A program made the translations under genes and the position numbers. Shown piece by piece: positions 8,488 through 16,112 of a stretch of DNA of 20,166 bases. Each line of letters opens with the position of its first letter. The first letter of the stretch is position 1. A model generated the notes under the pieces. That model saw only the letters and a list, made by a program, of their open reading frames with translations, did no database searches and was not told where the DNA came from. Origin of the DNA: an uncultured Clostridia bacterium. Lineage in GTDB: Bacteria > Bacillota > Clostridia > TANB77 > CAG-508. The stretch spans positions 1-20,166 of the forward strand of contig CAKPCG010000028.1 in the NCBI GenBank assembly GCA_934141475.1, given 5' to 3'.

Positions 8488-9372
8488 ATGAAAACAATAT
8501 GTATAAAAACCAATAATCCAAAAATACTAAATTATCTACTAAATAATATAAAACAAATTGATCTAAATGATATATATTTTTCGAGTCATAAATTTAAAAT
8601 TTATGATAATATTTTTATACATTATAAAGGAAATGATGCAAAATTATTTTTCTCTACAATTGCTAATATTTTAACTTTTTCAGTTTTAGACATTTATGAA
8701 GCTTCTATCACTAAAAACATCCTAAAAAATGAATATTTTTACTTTGAAAACAAGGAAAAACAACTAATTTTAGACAAAATTCATTCTATAAATCTTGAAA
8801 GTATAGAAAATTTTGAAGAAAAAGAAAATACATTGCATGAAAGTTTTTATAATTTCTTTCTAGCTTCTACTAAATCTAGAACTACTTTATACTTAAAAGG
8901 ATTTATTACATTTAGATTAAAAAAATATATAACTATATTAGAAAAAATTGTAGATGATGCTGTTAAACAATATTTAATAGAAAAAGAATACAATGAATTT
9001 GTATCGTTATTAAAAATATATATAAAATCAGAAGAAAGTAAAATAGACTTAGTCCATCTAATTTATACACCAGAAAGCAAACAAATAAAACCTATTTTAT
9101 TAGACAAAAACAAAAATAATATAAAAATAGATATAAACCTATTAAATGCTAAATATTTATCTGATATTAGTTTTTCTTCTTCTGATATGATACTAAATAC
9201 GCTCTTAAATCTTCTTCCTAAAAAAATATATATTCACTTACTTAGTGATAATTACAAAGACGAATTTATATCTACCTTAGAGCTTATTTTTGATAATAGA
9301 GTTACAATATGTAAAGATTGTGATATTTGTAGGTTCTTTTTTTCTAAATATAATAATATTAATCTATTATGA
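8488..9372 (+). CDS. ytxC: YtxC-like sporulation protein
   Basis: A 294-residue protein assigned to the YtxC family of spore formers, whose biochemical role is unknown. Basis: length near the family's (about 280), mixed alpha/beta Lys/Ile-rich composition without membrane segments, a Y-L-K-G-F-I-T-F-R-L-K-Y-like stretch (residues about 132-147) and a C-terminal CKDCDICRFF cysteine cluster, and position before a sporulation gene. The start has GGGGG about nine bases upstream. Its stop overlaps the spoVB ATG (ATGA), so the two are one transcript with coupled translation. No CGG triplet occurs in it and the frame is intact. A TATAAT at 8427-8432 may be the -10, but I see no good -35. Confidence 0.8.
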   Translation: MKTICIKTNNPKILNYLLNNIKQIDLNDIYFSSHKFKIYDNIFIHYKGNDAKLFFSTIANILTFSVLDIYEASITKNILKNEYFYFENKEKQLILDKIHSINLESIENFEEKENTLHESFYNFFLASTKSRTTLYLKGFITFRLKKYITILEKIVDDAVKQYLIEKEYNEFVSLLKIYIKSEESKIDLVHLIYTPESKQIKPILLDKNKNNIKIDINLLNAKYLSDISFSSSDMILNTLLNLLPKKIYIHLLSDNYKDEFISTLELIFDNRVTICKDCDICRFFFSKYNNINLL

Positions 9373-10692
9373 AAAGATTTAAAGTATTTTTATTGAATTC
9401 GCTACTAATGGTAGGTAGCTCACTTTTTTTACAAATAATTAGATTAGTATTTAATATATATGTATCTAATCAGATACCAAGAGATGTCTTAGGAGTGTTT
9501 CAACTTATAATGACCGCATATATGTTTGGTATAACACTTGCCGCTTCTCGGTATAAATATAACATCTACACGTATTGTCTCTGAAGAGCTTGCATTTGGT
9601 AATAGTTATGGAATTAGAAAATCTATTACCAAATGTATTATTATTAGTTTAGTATTTGGTTTTTGTGCATGTATTATATTTTGCTTGAACGCATCTTTTA
9701 TTACGAAAATATGTTTTCATGATAAAGTTGGATGTAAAATTGTTTACTTAATATCTATCGCTCTTCCAATGATAGCTGTATCTAGTAGTATTTCAGGCTA
9801 TTTTACTGCAGTAAGACGTGTCTATAAATCTGTTATAGCAAACTTTTTAGAATATATTGCAAAAATATTTATAACAATATTCTTACTTAATAAATATCTC
9901 CCAACTGGTAATATTGAAAACATATGTTTTGCATTAATTTTAGGAGATGTTTTATCAGAAATCTGTTCATTTACATATAATATATTTGTTTTTACACTAG
10001 ATTTAAATAGAAAAATAGGAAATAGCATTGTACATAAAGAAAACAAATTTTTATACAGAATTTTTAGAATACTTATGCCTGTTGCATTTACATCATATAT
10101 TCGCTCTGGTCTTTCTACAGTAAAACAATTGATTATTCCATCTAGTTTAGAAAAAAATGGTATTAATTGTGATACAGCACTTGCAAATTATGGAACAATA
10201 ACTGGAATGGCTATGCCTATTGTACTATTTCCTGCAACTTTTTTAACTGCTGTTTCAGGGCTTTTAATTCCTGAATTTTCCAGATATTATGTAAAAAAAG
10301 ATTATATAAAAATAAAGAAATACTCAGATAAATTAATTGTAGGGGCTTTTTTATTTGCGCTACTACTTACAAGTTTATTTATTATTTTTGGAAACACACT
10401 TGCTAAACTAATTTACCATGATGTTTCTATTGGTATTTATATAAAAATATTTGCACCTCTTATTCCTTTTATGTATGTAGATATTGTTGTAGATAATATT
10501 TTAAAAGGATTAGACGCTCAAGTTAATGTGCTTTTTATAAATATTATAGATATAGTTGTTAGTATTCTTTTTATCTTATTTTTTGTTCCTGTTTTTGGAA
10601 TAAAAGGATTTATTGCATCTGTTTTTGTAAGCGAAATATTAAATTTTGCATTAAGTTTAAAAAGATTATTAGATTTAGAAAAGAAATGGTAA
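9369..10692 (+). CDS. spoVB: Stage V sporulation protein B-like lipid flippase, +1 frameshift at CGG
   Basis: Polytopic membrane protein of the MOP/MVF flippase superfamily; SpoVB is needed for spore cortex synthesis and related proteins flip lipid-linked wall precursors. The corrected protein is 440 residues (60 + 380), somewhat shorter than the Bacillus protein of about 518. Early residues LNSLLMVGSSLFLQIIRLVFN and VFQLIMTAYMF are typical; after the shift GINITSTRIVSEELAFGN is the conserved family segment. About a dozen hydrophobic segments follow, with VLFPATFLTAVSGLLIPEFS near residue 295. CGG at 9549-9551 lies inside the strongly conserved AASGIN stretch; unshifted, the frame stops 12 codons later. 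Overlaps ytxC and ends at a strong terminator. Confidence 0.94.
9549..9551 (+). other. CGG +1 frameshift site 6 (spoVB)
   Basis: GCT TCT CGG TAT in frame 0. Dropping the C gives GCT TCT GGT ATA AAT (Ala-Ser-Gly-Ile-Asn), the conserved SpoVB sequence. Fourth base T, glycine codon GGT. Confidence 0.93.
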
Positions 10693-10727
10693 AAATGGTG
10701 TATCGCTTAATTGCAATACACCATTTT
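10692..10727 (+). terminator. Rho-independent terminator after spoVB
   Basis: A perfect 12-pair stem, AAAATGGTGTAT (10692-10703) with 10716-10727, starting at the spoVB stop codon. The following sequence is T-rich but interrupted (GTGAATTTTTT). Confidence 0.8.
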
Positions 10728-10892
10728 GTGAATTTTTTAAGGTTTTCTGTAACTTCAAGATCAAACCTTTTACCAAATCCTGTGTATACATTGTAAACCT
10801 TAGGCTCGTAGATTATTCTTCTTGCACACTCAAATGCAAAAGAATATAACAAGTAATTTTTTTATTATTTGTAATCTATCAATATAATTCAT
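10700..10892 (-). pseudogene. Possible small broken gene convergent with spoVB
   Basis: From an ATG at 10892 preceded by AAAGGGG, a frame of 20 codons stops; removing one A from the A7 run (complement of the T7 at about 10857-10863) joins it to a frame with FAFECARRIIYEPKVYNVY and GFGKRFDLEVTENLKKF. The 3' end runs into the spoVB terminator and spoVB coding sequence, so its true end is unclear. I do not recognise the protein. The break is a homopolymer indel, not a CGG site. Confidence 0.35.
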
Positions 10893-10920
10893 TTTTAGTA
10901 CCCCTTTATATTTTTAGAAA

Positions 10921-10940
10921 CCTCTCCATAAAAGGAGAGG
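10921..10940 (-). terminator. Hairpin downstream of the 127-residue gene
   Basis: Stem CCTCTCC (10922-10928 region) with GGAGAGG separated by a 6-base loop, 20 bases past the stop of the minus-strand gene; the T tract after it is short, so termination may be partial. Confidence 0.5.
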
Positions 10941-10956
10941 AAAGATATCTTCTTAT

Positions 10957-11340
10957 TTATTTAAGTATTATTACATACGGCATTCCGCCAGGTAATGCTG
11001 ACCACATTTCATATGGTAAACAGTATGACATAAGTTTCAGCCCAATTGCCATAACCACCAGTTGTTCACATATTCTCTGGTCTCCTGTCCAAAGGCATTT
11101 TTCTTTGTCGTAGCAAAGAGCTAAAAATGTATAACCTTTTTTGAATTCTTCCGGTAACTCTTCAAGGATTGCTTTTATATTTTCTCGCTCACCTTCTAGT
11201 CTTTGTGGGTGTAACCCATAGTTACAACTAATCCCACAAACTTCTACATAATTTGAAGTGTCTTCATTTTCTTCAAAAAGACATCTCCGAAAAGATTTCT
11301 CTACTTTTTCCGCCATCTGTTCAAGTTTAATTTTTGCCAT
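10957..11340 (-). CDS. Hypothetical 127-residue accessory protein with a sense CGG codon
   Basis: A compact soluble protein I do not recognise, rich in Glu, Leu and Cys, with motifs CGISCNYGLHPQRLEGERE, YTFLALCYDKEKCLWTGDQR and LPGGMPYVIIL. The start has GGAGG about seven bases upstream (complement of 11346-11353). It is more GC-rich than its neighbours and uses CTG, GAG, CCG and a CGG arginine codon (11289-11287, residue 18). That CGG must be read as sense: a +1 shift there reaches a stop after 15 codons while frame 0 continues to a normal end. Composition, CGG use and position next to an IS remnant suggest transfer from a donor that reads CGG as arginine. A phage or plasmid origin is possible but not shown. 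Confidence 0.7.
   Translation of the reverse strand: MAKIKLEQMAEKVEKSFRRCLFEENEDTSNYVEVCGISCNYGLHPQRLEGERENIKAILEELPEEFKKGYTFLALCYDKEKCLWTGDQRICEQLVVMAIGLKLMSYCLPYEMWSALPGGMPYVIILK
11287..11289 (-). other. In-frame CGG used as sense in an accessory gene
   Basis: TTT CGG AGA in frame 0; the frame carries on for 109 codons. Contrast with the seven host-gene CGG sites. Confidence 0.7.
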
Positions 11341-11469
11341 ATTATGGTCCTCCTATATATTTTTTGTGCAATTTTGCATACACTTTTATCATACATCATT
11401 TTCCTTAATAAATCAATAAAAATATGACAATCGCTTAAAAATTTATAGACAATACCTAGTATTTATGAA

Positions 11470-12270
11470 ATGCTCGGTGTTACTTCAAATATAAGCCTTT
11501 CAATATTTTTAAAGTCTAGCATATATCTTGTCAATTTTCTTTGTAATGGCTTTTTCTTCGTTCCAAAATTACTTTGGATCTATGTCAAGTTTTTGGACAC
11601 AAAAGCGTAGAATTTTTACGCTGACATTTTTTCTATATCATAAGGTATTTTACTATATGAATGCCTTAATCTTAGCTCTTTCAAGTATTTTCTGGATTTT
11701 TGGTGAACCATATCTTTTCTTACTTTCATTGTATATTCTTAAGATATCAACATCCAGACTTCTATTATCTTCTTTATATGCATTTGTTCTATGATTTTTA
11801 TGATAATAATATTCTGATCGACTTATTTTCAGTGCTTTGCATAATCTCTTAATATCATAAATTCCTTTGTTCTCCTCTATAAATTTGAATTTATCTTCTA
11901 TTTCTGCGTGAATATGGCCATAGCTTTTTTTAATATTTCATTTTCTATCTTTAAATCATTTATTTCTTTTTTTAATTTTTTGATTTCTTTATTATTTGTT
12001 ACTTCTCCATCTGGGGTTTGAATTTTTCCATATAACTGTACCCATTTGTATAATGTTGAACTTTCTATGCCATATTCACGTGTTATTTGTTAAAATATAC
12101 CATCATTTCTTTTGTTTTTTTCATATATGAATCATATGTGTAATGATAGAAATTTCTCATTCTCATGTCTTGACTCAACTTTTTGAGTATTTGATATTCG
12201 TCATCTAAAAGACCTCCTGTTTAATATATTTGCGGCCTTAGGTTACATAATTATATTATACAGGAGGTTA
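11470..12270 (-). mobile_element. Degenerate IS3-family insertion sequence
   Basis: Minus-strand reading finds the helix-turn-helix and coiled-coil part of an IS3 OrfA (REYGIESSTLYKWVQLYG, then KEIKKLKKEINDLKIENEIL and KKAMAIF), followed by the OrfB N-terminal part (DIKRLCKALKISRSEYYYH, ILRIYNESKKRYGSPKIQKI). Frames are interrupted by stops and indels, and the DDE catalytic domain is missing, with only scattered resemblance beyond 11640. A 17-base imperfect inverted repeat at 12212-12228/12253-12269 marks the upstream end. Non-functional remnant. Confidence 0.82.
12212..12269. repeat. Inverted repeat at the upstream edge of the IS3 remnant
   Basis: ACCTCCTGTTTAATATA (12212-12228) faces TATATTATACAGGAGGT (12253-12269); 16 of 17 positions pair. 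It includes a Shine-Dalgarno-like AGGAGGT in each arm, so it may be a hairpin controlling the IS transposase rather than a terminal repeat. Confidence 0.6.
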
Positions 12271-12485
12271 TCTATTTTTTCAATATTATTTCTTTATTAG
12301 TTCCATTGTGACGGAGGAGCAATTTAGTACAAGAAAATATGATTTAAAGTTCGTTTTAATGGTTAATGGTAAAATTATACCTGTTTTTAAGTATAATAAA
12401 AAAGCCTCAAATCAAACAATTCATTAGAATAGTTATACAACAATTCGTTTATTATAATACAAATTTCTAATTATATTTTTATAGA

Positions 12486-13180
12486 TTGTGGGAAGAACTT
12501 AATAATGAAAATTTTAATTTAACGGAATATCGTGAAATTAAAATAAATGAAATAGGAACAGCTTCTTATACAATGAGTCCTAAACAATGGATACAAAGAA
12601 CTAATGCAATAGGATTAATTTCAAAAGGTGGAAAATATAGTATTGGAACTTATGCACATCCAGATTTAGCTTTTGAATTTGCAAGTTGGTTAAGTGTAGA
12701 ATTTAAACTTTATTTAATAAGAGAGTTTGAAAGATTAAAGAAAAATGAAAGCTATCAAAATAAAATAGAATGGTCTGTAAGACGAGAACTAGCAAAAACA
12801 AATTATAGAATACATACTGATAGTATAAAAGAAAATTTAGTTCCTACACTTACTGAAAACAAAAATTATATGTTTATGCTAATGAAGCAGATATGTTAAA
12901 TGTAGCATTGTTCGGTATGACTGCTAAAAAATTGGAAGACAATAATCCAGAATTAGAGGGCAATATGAGAGATTATGCTAATATTCTACAACTAGTAATT
13001 TTAAGCAATTTAGAAAACCTTAATGCTGAAATGATAGAGCAAGGATTGGAACAAAGCAAAAGACTAGAAAGATTAAATGCAATAGCTAAAAAACAATATA
13101 TTACTTTGCAAGGTAGCAATGGTATTAAGAAAATAGAAGCTTTAGATAATGAAAAAAGCACTAAATTATTGATACAATAA
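12486..13180 (+). pseudogene. KilA-N domain protein, N-terminally truncated and frameshifted
   Basis: Phage-type KilA-N DNA-binding domain, recognisable from LWEELNNENFNLTEY, SPKQWIQRTNAIG and GTYAHPDLAFEFASWLSVEF followed by LIREFERLK. The first ~40-50 residues of the domain are absent and no ATG with a ribosome binding site precedes it. The gene is also split by one missing T near 12873-12875: restoring it gives NYMFYANEADMLNVALFGMTAKK. The second half is a helical C-terminal domain common to these proteins. No in-frame CGG is involved. Followed by a strong terminator. Prophage or plasmid remnant. Confidence 0.85.
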
Positions 13181-13210
13181 ATATAGCATTGTTCTAACTA
13201 ATACAAAATA

Positions 13211-13246
13211 AAAACAGCAGAGTTAACGCAAACTTTGCTGTTTTTT
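13211..13246. terminator. Bidirectional terminator between convergent accessory genes
   Basis: Stem AAAACAGCAGAGTT (13211-13224) with 13231-13244, one G-T pair, six Ts after it on the plus strand and five on the minus strand. Serves the KilA-N remnant and the 176-residue gene. Confidence 0.88.
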
Positions 13247-13264
13247 AATGTTGACTAATAGAAA

Positions 13265-13795
13265 TTATTGGGCTTTAGGAGATTTCTTCTTTTTTGATAC
13301 AGAAACTATTTCTTTTTCAGCTTTTACTCTTTCTTCAACTCCCCATATATGTTCAATGAAATCTAAACCATAGGGAGAAAAATATAGAATTTTTGAAGCT
13401 AAACAACTCATTGACCCTCCAGTATGACCTTGCAAATGCAACAATTCATCTACTGAATTCCAATCAGTATCAGCATTAAGCAACATCATAACATCACCAG
13501 AGTGTTCCCAGTTAAGTAATCTCCATGCAATTTCCGTATCTTCTGCGACTCCAACTTCTTGAAAAATCTGAGTATATGTTGTCATAAATTCCCTTTGCTT
13601 TTCTTCTATAATGAAGGGTAAGAATTTTTCTTTATCTTTCATATACTCATTAGCAATACTAGAATAAAATTTATTATCTTTAGTCAAGAATAATGATTTT
13701 GAAATTCTCATATCCCGTATTGCATTATCAATTGTAGGTTCAAACATTTTTTTTACAAAATCTTCCCGTTCTTGTTTAGTCATAACATTAGCCAT
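13265..13795 (-). CDS. Hypothetical 176-residue accessory protein with two sense CGG codons
   Basis: A soluble protein I do not recognise. It is acidic in the middle (WEHSGDVMMLLNADTDWNSV), has a Gly/His segment (LLHLQGHTGGSMSCL) and a basic tail of consecutive lysines. Start at 13795 with AAGGAGG ten bases upstream. An overlapping six-codon frame (ATG nearer to the ribosome binding site) may reduce its translation. CGG occurs twice in frame (residues about 10 and 28) and must be read as sense, since a +1 shift at the first reaches a stop after four codons. One context, ATA CGG G, is identical to the recJ shift site. It sits between a phage-type remnant and other debris, so acquisition is likely. 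Confidence 0.7.
   Translation of the reverse strand: MANVMTKQEREDFVKKMFEPTIDNAIRDMRISKSLFLTKDNKFYSSIANEYMKDKEKFLPFIIEEKQREFMTTYTQIFQEVGVAEDTEIAWRLLNWEHSGDVMMLLNADTDWNSVDELLHLQGHTGGSMSCLASKILYFSPYGLDFIEHIWGVEERVKAEKEIVSVSKKKKSPKAQ
13715..13717 (-). other. In-frame CGG used as sense (ATA CGG G)
   Basis: Same P-site codon and same fourth base as recJ site 5, yet here the zero frame continues. In the same gene a second sense CGG follows GAA in the QERED stretch (about 13774-13776). Confidence 0.7.
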
Positions 13796-13863
13796 AACAT
13801 CAGTACCTCCTTAATAATTCTATTTGCGAGTAACTAGTAACTATATGTACTTGGCAATATAAT

Positions 13864-13911
13864 AAACTAATTGATATTTTACCATATTTTATGTTAAATA
13901 TCAATTAGTTT
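13864..13911. repeat. Perfect 16-base inverted repeat in an intergenic stretch
   Basis: AAACTAATTGATATTT (13864-13879) and its exact reverse complement (13896-13911) flank a 16-base spacer. It lies upstream of the 176-residue gene and downstream of the HAD-like gene. There is no clean U tract on the minus strand; on the plus strand it is followed by TTTTGACTTTTT. It may be an operator pair, a weak terminator or an element end. Confidence 0.5.
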
Positions 13912-13934
13912 TGACTTTTTATTCACATTACCAC

Positions 13935-14435
13935 CTATAATACAATATCACTTACAAGTATTGCTGTTACTTTATTTTTGTTTAAAAGCTCAATAACATC
14001 TTATCTATCATCTATAAATAATATTTCTTGTAAATTGCAACTATTAAGTCTTTGTATAATTTTCACACCATCTAATTTTAATTCTTGTGTAGAAGCAGAT
14101 ATAACTTCGATATCATTACCATAATGCTTATTAATAAAATTTTGCTTTGCTTTTAAATGGAATGAAAACTTCATTCCAGATAAGCAACACATTTTAATAT
14201 CCTTATTTCTTAAATCGTTAATAAAATTATATAACACTTCAGATCTTATACATGGTTCAATATCTTCATAAAAAGTATCAGGATTTTGATAAGCATTTAA
14301 ATAATAACCTAATCTTTTTTCTTCACTTTCTCTACGATGTATTGAAAAGTCTTTATCCTTATGTATTGCTAATGTATCATCAAAATCAAAAATTACTACT
14401 TTAATATTATCTAAATTTATATTTTCTATTTTCAT
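13935..14435 (-). pseudogene. HAD-superfamily phosphatase-like gene with an in-frame TAA
   Basis: HAD fold: motif I VVIFDFDDTLA (residues about 13-23), motif II MCCLSGMKF, and motif IV LFIDDR. Directly after IDDR there is an in-frame TAA (14003-14001), then 21 further sense codons in the same frame, reading DVIELLNKNKVTAILVSDIV, and a TAG at 13935. The continuation looks like the natural HAD C-terminus, so a single base change has made a premature stop. All four catalytic motifs precede the stop, so a 144-residue product might still fold. Start at 14435 with GAGGTGG upstream. No in-frame CGG. Function beyond phosphatase-like is unknown. Confidence 0.7.
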
Positions 14436-14439
14436 ATTC

Positions 14440-14714
14440 CACCTCATAAATTTTTTTCATATATGTAGGCATGTTCCGTTAAAACATTTCCTAATCTGCC
14501 ATATTCTTTGTTTTCAACAATTGTAAGGAAACATATCGTTGAAACTGATAAACAGGCTAAAAAAAGATTTGACATACTTATGAAACAAATGCTAGAAAAA
14601 AATCCTATTGATGAAAACATGAAAAATACTGACCCCTTAAAATGGGTGGATCTTATGAATGGCTATAAACATTCAGTTGAAGAAATAATTTTTAAAGAAC
14701 TAATTTACATATAA
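14440..14714. pseudogene. TnpV-like gene remnant, halves in opposite orientation
   Basis: Plus strand 14508-14714 encodes a C-terminal TnpV-like piece (KKRFDILMKQMLEKNP, DPLKWVDLMNGYKH, EEIIFKELIYI), TnpV being a transposon-encoded protein of unknown function. The segment that should precede it, reading KEYGRLGNVLTEHAYIYE, is found immediately next door on the minus strand (about 14450-14507). The two pieces meet at about 14505, which suggests an inversion breakpoint. Family assignment is from remembered motif pattern. Confidence 0.55.
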
Positions 14715-14763
14715 AATTTCAAAAATTTTCAATAAAACTCTATACTTTTTGAATAATTTAGTG

Positions 14764-14769
14764 TATAAT
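14764..14769 (+). promoter_or_regulatory. Putative -10 of a small RNA
   Basis: A consensus TATAAT seven bases before the predicted RNA start; the -35 position holds TATACT, a poor match. Confidence 0.4.
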
Positions 14770-14775
14770 TAAAGA

Positions 14776-14898
14776 AATTAAGGAATACTATGTACTGTAG
14801 ATAGATATTCTACTAGGTCTGAAATAGCTTGCTAGATTAGGACCTGACCCGAGCTGATGCAAAGTGTCAGCAAAAGCCATTCAAACGAATGGCTTTTT
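14776..14898 (+). ncRNA. Candidate structured small RNA with intrinsic terminator
   Basis: About 120 bases with no convincing reading frame but a row of hairpins: GTAGA/TCTAC (14797-14801, 14809-14813); AGGTC/GACCT (14815-14819, 14841-14845) enclosing an inner TAGC/GCTA; GCTGA/TCAGC (14853-14857, 14867-14871); then a perfect 10-pair terminator stem with five Ts. It is locally richer in G+C than its surroundings, as structured RNAs usually are in AT-rich genomes. No gene follows on the same strand, which argues for a free-standing RNA rather than a riboswitch. I could not match it to SRP, 6S, tmRNA or common riboswitch cores. Confidence 0.45.
14873..14898. terminator. Terminator of the small RNA, also facing the S66 operon end
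   Basis: AAAGCCATTC (14873-14882) pairs with 14887-14896 around an AAAC loop; T run on the plus side, and A run giving Us on the minus side, so it can serve both. Confidence 0.85.
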
Positions 14899-14917
14899 AT
14901 ATTTTATCAATTTATAA

Positions 14918-15835
14918 TTAATTTAATATTTTTTCTATTATCTCAATTTCACAATTAGTTGCATCTAATTTTACTCTTGCACCTATTGGAATAACTACAT
15001 TGTCACAATTATGACCAAAGTCATTACATTTTACTATTGGAAAAGAATATTCTTTTAAATTATTTAGTATAACATCTTCAAATTTCAAATTATTTGTGTC
15101 TTTCTCATAATAGCCAATCCATAGACCTTTTATTTTTTCAAATACTTTATGTTGTTTTAATATATTTATTTTACTATCTATTTCATCTATCGGTGATTCT
15201 CCTGCATACTCTTCTAAAAACAATATACTATTATTAAAATCTGGACAATATTCTGTCTCTAATAATTTAATAAGAGTTGATAAATTTCCACCAATTAAAA
15301 CGCCTTCTATTATTCCTTGCTTTAAACATCTCCATTCTGTAAAATGTTGTATGTATCCATTTTTTCCATCTATTAGTCTTAATTTAAAATCGTTAACTTC
15401 TTTTTCTGATTCTTCTCTTCCTAATCCCCAAATTACATCGTTTTGATGATAAGTTATTAATCCTGTTTTTGAATAAATAGCATTCAAGATAGCTGTTGAG
15501 TCGCTAATTCCCATTATTATTTTAGGATTATTTTTTATTAAATCATAATCTAAGTATGGAAGAATTGCATTAGAATTCTGCCCACCCTGTGAACATATAA
15601 TTGCTTTTACATCTTTATTTAAAAACATTTCATTTATATCTTCAATTTTTTCTTCTATGGTAGCAGAATATCCTAAAGTATTTGCATATACATTTTTACT
15701 TAAAATTACTTTAAATCCCATATTTTCAAATACTTGTAGCCCTTTATTAAATTGCTCTTCTAAATCCTTTGTTATTGGTGCTGATGGCGAAATAATTCCT
15801 ATTTTATCTCCAATATTTAACTTTTTTGATAACAT
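14918..15835 (-). CDS. S66 family LD-carboxypeptidase
   Basis: A cytoplasmic serine peptidase of family S66 (LdcA/MccF), which removes the D-residue from L-D peptides of recycled muropeptides or, in MccF members, cleaves microcin C-type compounds. 305 residues. IGIISPSAP near residue 14, GIVCSQGG-like AIICSQGGQNSN near 85, nucleophile motif GISDST near 110, Glu in LFLEEYAGE near 210, and His in NDFGHN near 280 give the Ser-Glu-His set. Start chosen at 15835 because GGAGG lies eight bases upstream; an in-frame GTG 15 bases earlier would overlap that site. Last gene of a minus-strand cluster. No in-frame CGG. Confidence 0.9.
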   Translation of the reverse strand: MLSKKLNIGDKIGIISPSAPITKDLEEQFNKGLQVFENMGFKVILSKNVYANTLGYSATIEEKIEDINEMFLNKDVKAIICSQGGQNSNAILPYLDYDLIKNNPKIIMGISDSTAILNAIYSKTGLITYHQNDVIWGLGREESEKEVNDFKLRLIDGKNGYIQHFTEWRCLKQGIIEGVLIGGNLSTLIKLLETEYCPDFNNSILFLEEYAGESPIDEIDSKINILKQHKVFEKIKGLWIGYYEKDTNNLKFEDVILNNLKEYSFPIVKCNDFGHNCDNVVIPIGARVKLDATNCEIEIIEKILN

Positions 15836-15851
15836 ATTTATAACCTCCACA

Positions 15852-16112
15852 TTATACTTCTTTACTTTCTAATATTTGTTTTTGTACTTTTTTAGAAAAA
15901 CTTTTTATTACTACATCCTCATATTGTTTTCTATATAATTCTGCTAATAATGGATCACATTTTAATGTTATTTTATAATCATTTTCTAATGGATATATTT
16001 CTGCAAAAATTTTCTTATTTACTTTAAAGCATATAGGAATATCTCCAAATGGATAATCAATATATGCTTTACTCTTTTTTTGACAATACTCTATAATTTC
16101 ATTTACTAACAT
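15852..16112 (-). CDS. MmcQ/YjbR-like protein, short form
   Basis: An 86-residue protein with the YjbR/CyaY-like fold signature: IDYPFGDIPICFKVNKKIFAEIY and ITLKCDPLLAELYRKQYEDV. Full-length relatives are about 115-120 residues and continue with a PGYHMNKKHWN-like segment, absent here; the last 20 residues are a lysine-rich substitute, so the gene is C-terminally truncated or diverged. Some relatives are described as DNA-binding; the role is otherwise unclear. Its ATG overlaps the stop of the upstream dehydrogenase gene, so translation is coupled. Confidence 0.75.
   Translation of the reverse strand: MLVNEIIEYCQKKSKAYIDYPFGDIPICFKVNKKIFAEIYPLENDYKITLKCDPLLAELYRKQYEDVVIKSFSKKVQKQILESKEV

Noticed and set aside
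12486..13180. KilA-N gene split as another programmed shift
   Set aside because: The break is a missing T in a T run, with no CGG nearby, and the gene also lacks its N-terminus; ordinary decay explains it.
14776..14898. SRP RNA on the minus strand, from a GGTCAGGTCC stretch
   Set aside because: The GGAA tetraloop and the GGAAGCAGCC strand of SRP domain IV are absent, and the T-run and promoter signals favour the plus strand.
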